Shown here: piece after piece, positions 37,353 through 37,511 of the stretch | How the letters are laid out: each line of letters starts with the position of its first letter | Position numbering within the stretch: position 1 is the stretch's first letter | Assembly: GCA_026003395.1 (NCBI GenBank) | Contig: BPHE01000020.1 | Coordinates: forward strand, 1 to 37,511 | DNA from: Vicingaceae bacterium | GTDB taxonomy: Bacteria > Bacteroidota > Bacteroidia > Flavobacteriales_E > Vicingaceae | Direction of reading: 5' to 3' | DNA: 37,511 nt | Position numbers and translations under genes: made by a program | Notes under the pieces: model-generated | The model's input: only the letters and a program-made list of their open reading frames with translations | What the model was told of the DNA's origin: nothing | The model's database searches: none

Positions 37353-37378
37353 AAACCCGTTGATGCATCAACGGGTTT
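37353..37378 (-). terminator. Rho-independent terminator between tRNA-Gln and typA
   Basis: A perfect 26-bp palindrome (AAACCCGTTGATG and its complement) followed on the minus strand by ATGTTTTTTT, i.e. a run of seven T's. It lies 26 bp downstream of the tRNA 3' end and 22 bp upstream of the typA start, so typA must use another promoter, read-through, or a start within this interval. Confidence 0.85.
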
Positions 37379-37404
37379 GTGAAAAAACATTAGTCGTTAT
37401 TTAG

Positions 37405-37475
37405 TTGCCCGACTAGGACTCGAACCTAGACTTACGGAACCAAAATCCGCTGTCCTGCCATTAGACGATCGGGCA
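37405..37475 (-). tRNA. tRNA-Gln (anticodon TTG)
   Basis: On the minus strand a 71-nt cloverleaf: acceptor stem TGCCCGA (37475-37469) with TCGGGCA (37412-37406) and discriminator A at 37405, no encoded CCA. The anticodon stem is GCGGA/TCCGT with loop TTTTGGT, so the anticodon is TTG (reads CAA; wobble also CAG). The T arm is CTAGG-TTCGAGT-CCTAG. Confidence 0.93.
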
Positions 37476-37511
37476 ATTTTCGGATGGCAAATTTATAAAA
37501 AAATTGATAAA

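Noticed and set aside
37331-37390. 20-residue N-terminal extension of TypA from ATG 37390
   Set aside because: It would run through the tRNA terminator palindrome and does not resemble the TypA N-terminus; ATG 37330 begins the canonical [20 protein letters not shown].

Overview
The window looks like chromosomal DNA from an AT-rich member of the Bacteroidota. The evidence is a secreted subtilase with a type IX secretion (T9SS) C-terminal sorting domain, an OmpA-type outer-membrane protein with TSP3 calcium repeats, SCKK-type lipoprotein signals, a GAPDH with a long N-terminal extension, transketolase split into two genes, and promoter candidates of the Bacteroidota form TTTG...TAnnTTTG. I see no phage, insertion sequence, CRISPR array or rRNA. 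Genus cannot be assigned from the sequence alone.

Layout. 1-1066 (-): 5' part of gap (GAPDH), running off the left edge. 1149-7329 (+): a tightly packed run of queD, prfC, a LpxL/HtrB-type acyltransferase, a large OmpA/TSP3 protein and a PlsC-type acyltransferase. 7503-13875 (+): pruA (proline/glutamate catabolism), an FtsB/DivIC-type division protein, both subunits of B12-dependent methylmalonyl-CoA mutase and a lipoprotein, closed by a perfect 42-bp palindromic terminator. 14282-15602 (-): a frameshifted lipoprotein. 15765-18535 (+): dnaB and a frameshifted secreted protein of the family usually labelled asparagine synthetase B. 18539-20538 (-): an RlmD/RumA-type RNA methyltransferase and a frameshifted TPMT-like methyltransferase. 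20961-24143 (+): transketolase N half (frameshifted at a T8 run), a VWA-domain secreted protein, and transketolase C half. 24268-28672 (-): T9SS subtilase and an MBL-fold hydrolase. 28783-31076 (-): a GMC flavoprotein dehydrogenase and its Tat-exported small subunit, both frameshifted. 31268-32589 (+): a small lipoprotein made of KCGEG pentads, then a GH16-like protein with an altered catalytic motif. 32605-35305 (-): a BtuFCD/FecBCD-type ABC importer. 35531-37475 (-): tRNA-Gln, a terminator, and typA.

Two things stand out. First, six genes between 15.2 and 31.1 kb are each broken by a single small indel. Five are repaired by removing one base, and five of the six sites lie at or beside a homopolymer. 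This is either an insertion-biased assembly error or real decay or slippage, and it must be settled before any function is assigned. Second, the 92-residue lipoprotein at 31268 has a C-terminal half built from K-C-G/E-E-G pentads, the same EGKCGEGKCG signature seen in HvfA-type metallophore RiPP precursors, but attached to a lipoprotein signal and without the usual modification genes nearby. Most of the rest is core metabolism, translation, replication and envelope functions.
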